NCBI RefSeq assembly: GCF_001411805.1
Contig: NZ_CP007213.1
Span: 2,728,001-2,792,000, forward strand
From: Burkholderia plantarii
GTDB taxonomy: Bacteria; Pseudomonadota; Gammaproteobacteria; Burkholderiales; Burkholderiaceae
Direction: 5' to 3'
Length of the DNA stretch: 64,000 nt
Part shown: positions 63,769 to 64,000 of the stretch, piece by piece
Layout: each line of letters begins with the position of its first letter
Position numbering within the stretch: position 1 is the stretch's first letter
The notes under the pieces: generated by a model
The model's database searches: none
Told to the model about the DNA's origin: nothing
Seen by the model: the letters and a program-made list of their open reading frames with translations, nothing else
Program-made: the position numbers and the translations under genes

Positions 63769-63777
63769 ATTATAACA
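63769..63777 (-). promoter_or_regulatory. extended -10 promoter upstream of rpoD
   Basis: On the minus strand TGTTATAAT, an extended -10 with a perfect TATAAT, about 45 bp before the rpoD start. No good -35 hexamer is visible at 16-18 bp, as is common for extended -10 promoters. It would provide an rpoD transcript independent of dnaG. Confidence 0.65.
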
Positions 63778-63829
63778 CGCTGGGGGTAAGCCTCTCCCTT
63801 CCCCCTCTCCCTTTCCATTAATGACTCGT

Positions 63830-64000
63830 TTACAGTCCGAGCCGCGCCTTCATTTCGGTGCGCGCGCGGTTCAGTCCGACGAGCTCGGCCAGTTCCTCCG
63901 GGGATGGCTTCGAGATCCTCGCCAGCTCGTTGCAGCGGTCGTTACAGGCGTCGTAGCGCATCTTCAGCACGGCCGCCTTCAGTTCCTCGCCCGCGATCCG
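63830..64000 (-). CDS. dnaG: DNA primase C-terminus, partial
   Basis: The last 56 codons of a minus-strand gene whose 5' part lies beyond the window. The sequence is [42 protein letters not shown] and on to RLGL-stop. The helical, charged tail and the position directly upstream of rpoD match the DnaB-binding C-terminus of DnaG primase in the rpsU-dnaG-rpoD order. The identification rests mainly on position, since the catalytic TOPRIM and zinc domains are outside the window. Confidence 0.75.
   Translation of the reverse strand, partial: RIAGEELKAAVLKMRYDACNDRCNELARISKPSPEELAELVGLNRARTEMKARLGL

Overview
The window is high-GC (mostly well above 60%) bacterial chromosome and looks like the genus Burkholderia. 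The reasons are an rpoD with the long alanine/lysine-rich N-terminus of beta-proteobacterial sigma-70 followed upstream by the end of a dnaG-like gene, a tRNA-Ile2 beside it, dense aromatic-acid catabolism, many LysR regulators in divergent pairs, and codon use strongly biased to G/C in third positions. The species cannot be fixed from the sequence alone; a plant-associated member would fit the secreted polygalacturonase.

Region by region. (1) 0.5-5.4 kb: an amidase divergent from a LysR regulator, then a soluble hybrid histidine kinase with two PAS and two receiver domains. (2) 5.9-12.4 kb: a gallate/4-oxalomesaconate cluster made of a LigAB-fusion gallate dioxygenase, LigJ hydratase, LigK/GalC aldolase and a signal-less ModA-like binding protein on the minus strand, with a beta-hydroxyacid-dehydrogenase-like oxidoreductase and an aromatic-acid MFS importer diverging from them. 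Together they would import gallate and convert it to pyruvate and oxaloacetate. (3) 12.4-15.3 kb: two overlapping dynamin-like GTPases. (4) 15.4-18.9 kb: catechol ortho-cleavage genes catB-catC-catA with divergent catR and a near-perfect LysR operator. (5) 19-26.5 kb: a lytic transglycosylase carrying a VirB9/TrbG-like C-terminal domain, a GH28 polygalacturonase with two copies of an operator-like motif, an iron-dependent alcohol dehydrogenase, a LysR protein with two HTH domains, a GNAT acetyltransferase, and several decayed genes. (6) 26.9-34 kb: an OccR/NocR-like LysR gene divergent from a polar amino-acid/opine-type ABC importer, two DAO-family FAD oxidoreductases and an SDR, suggesting uptake and oxidative breakdown of a secondary amine. 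(7) 34-38.7 kb: a chemoreceptor, a cytochrome b561 plus SUOX-fold molybdoenzyme pair, and tiny membrane proteins. (8) 39.4-43.6 kb: a trans-3-hydroxy-L-proline module with binding protein, dehydratase, GntR regulator and pyrroline-2-carboxylate reductase. (9) 44.3-47.9 kb: a stress-type group with CsbD, a three-PAS LuxR regulator, a membrane protein and a glycine-zipper protein.

(10) 48-61 kb is an accessory island of clearly lower GC lying against the 3' end of tRNA-Ile2(CAT). It holds IS3 remnants, two AT-rich orphan genes, an ImmA/IrrE metallopeptidase followed by a TIR-domain protein, a complete ABC three-component (ABC-3C) conflict system (DUF3732 ATPase, middle component, nuclease-like/CTD protein), and a nest of insertion sequences. 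One IS110 element has split an IS3 transposase gene so cleanly that the original target can be rebuilt, and its 5' non-coding end contains matches to target and donor in the layout expected of a bridge RNA. A second IS110-type transposase abuts the IS3 terminal repeat. (11) 61.1-64 kb returns to core genome: tRNA-Ile2, rpoD and the 3' end of a dnaG-like gene.
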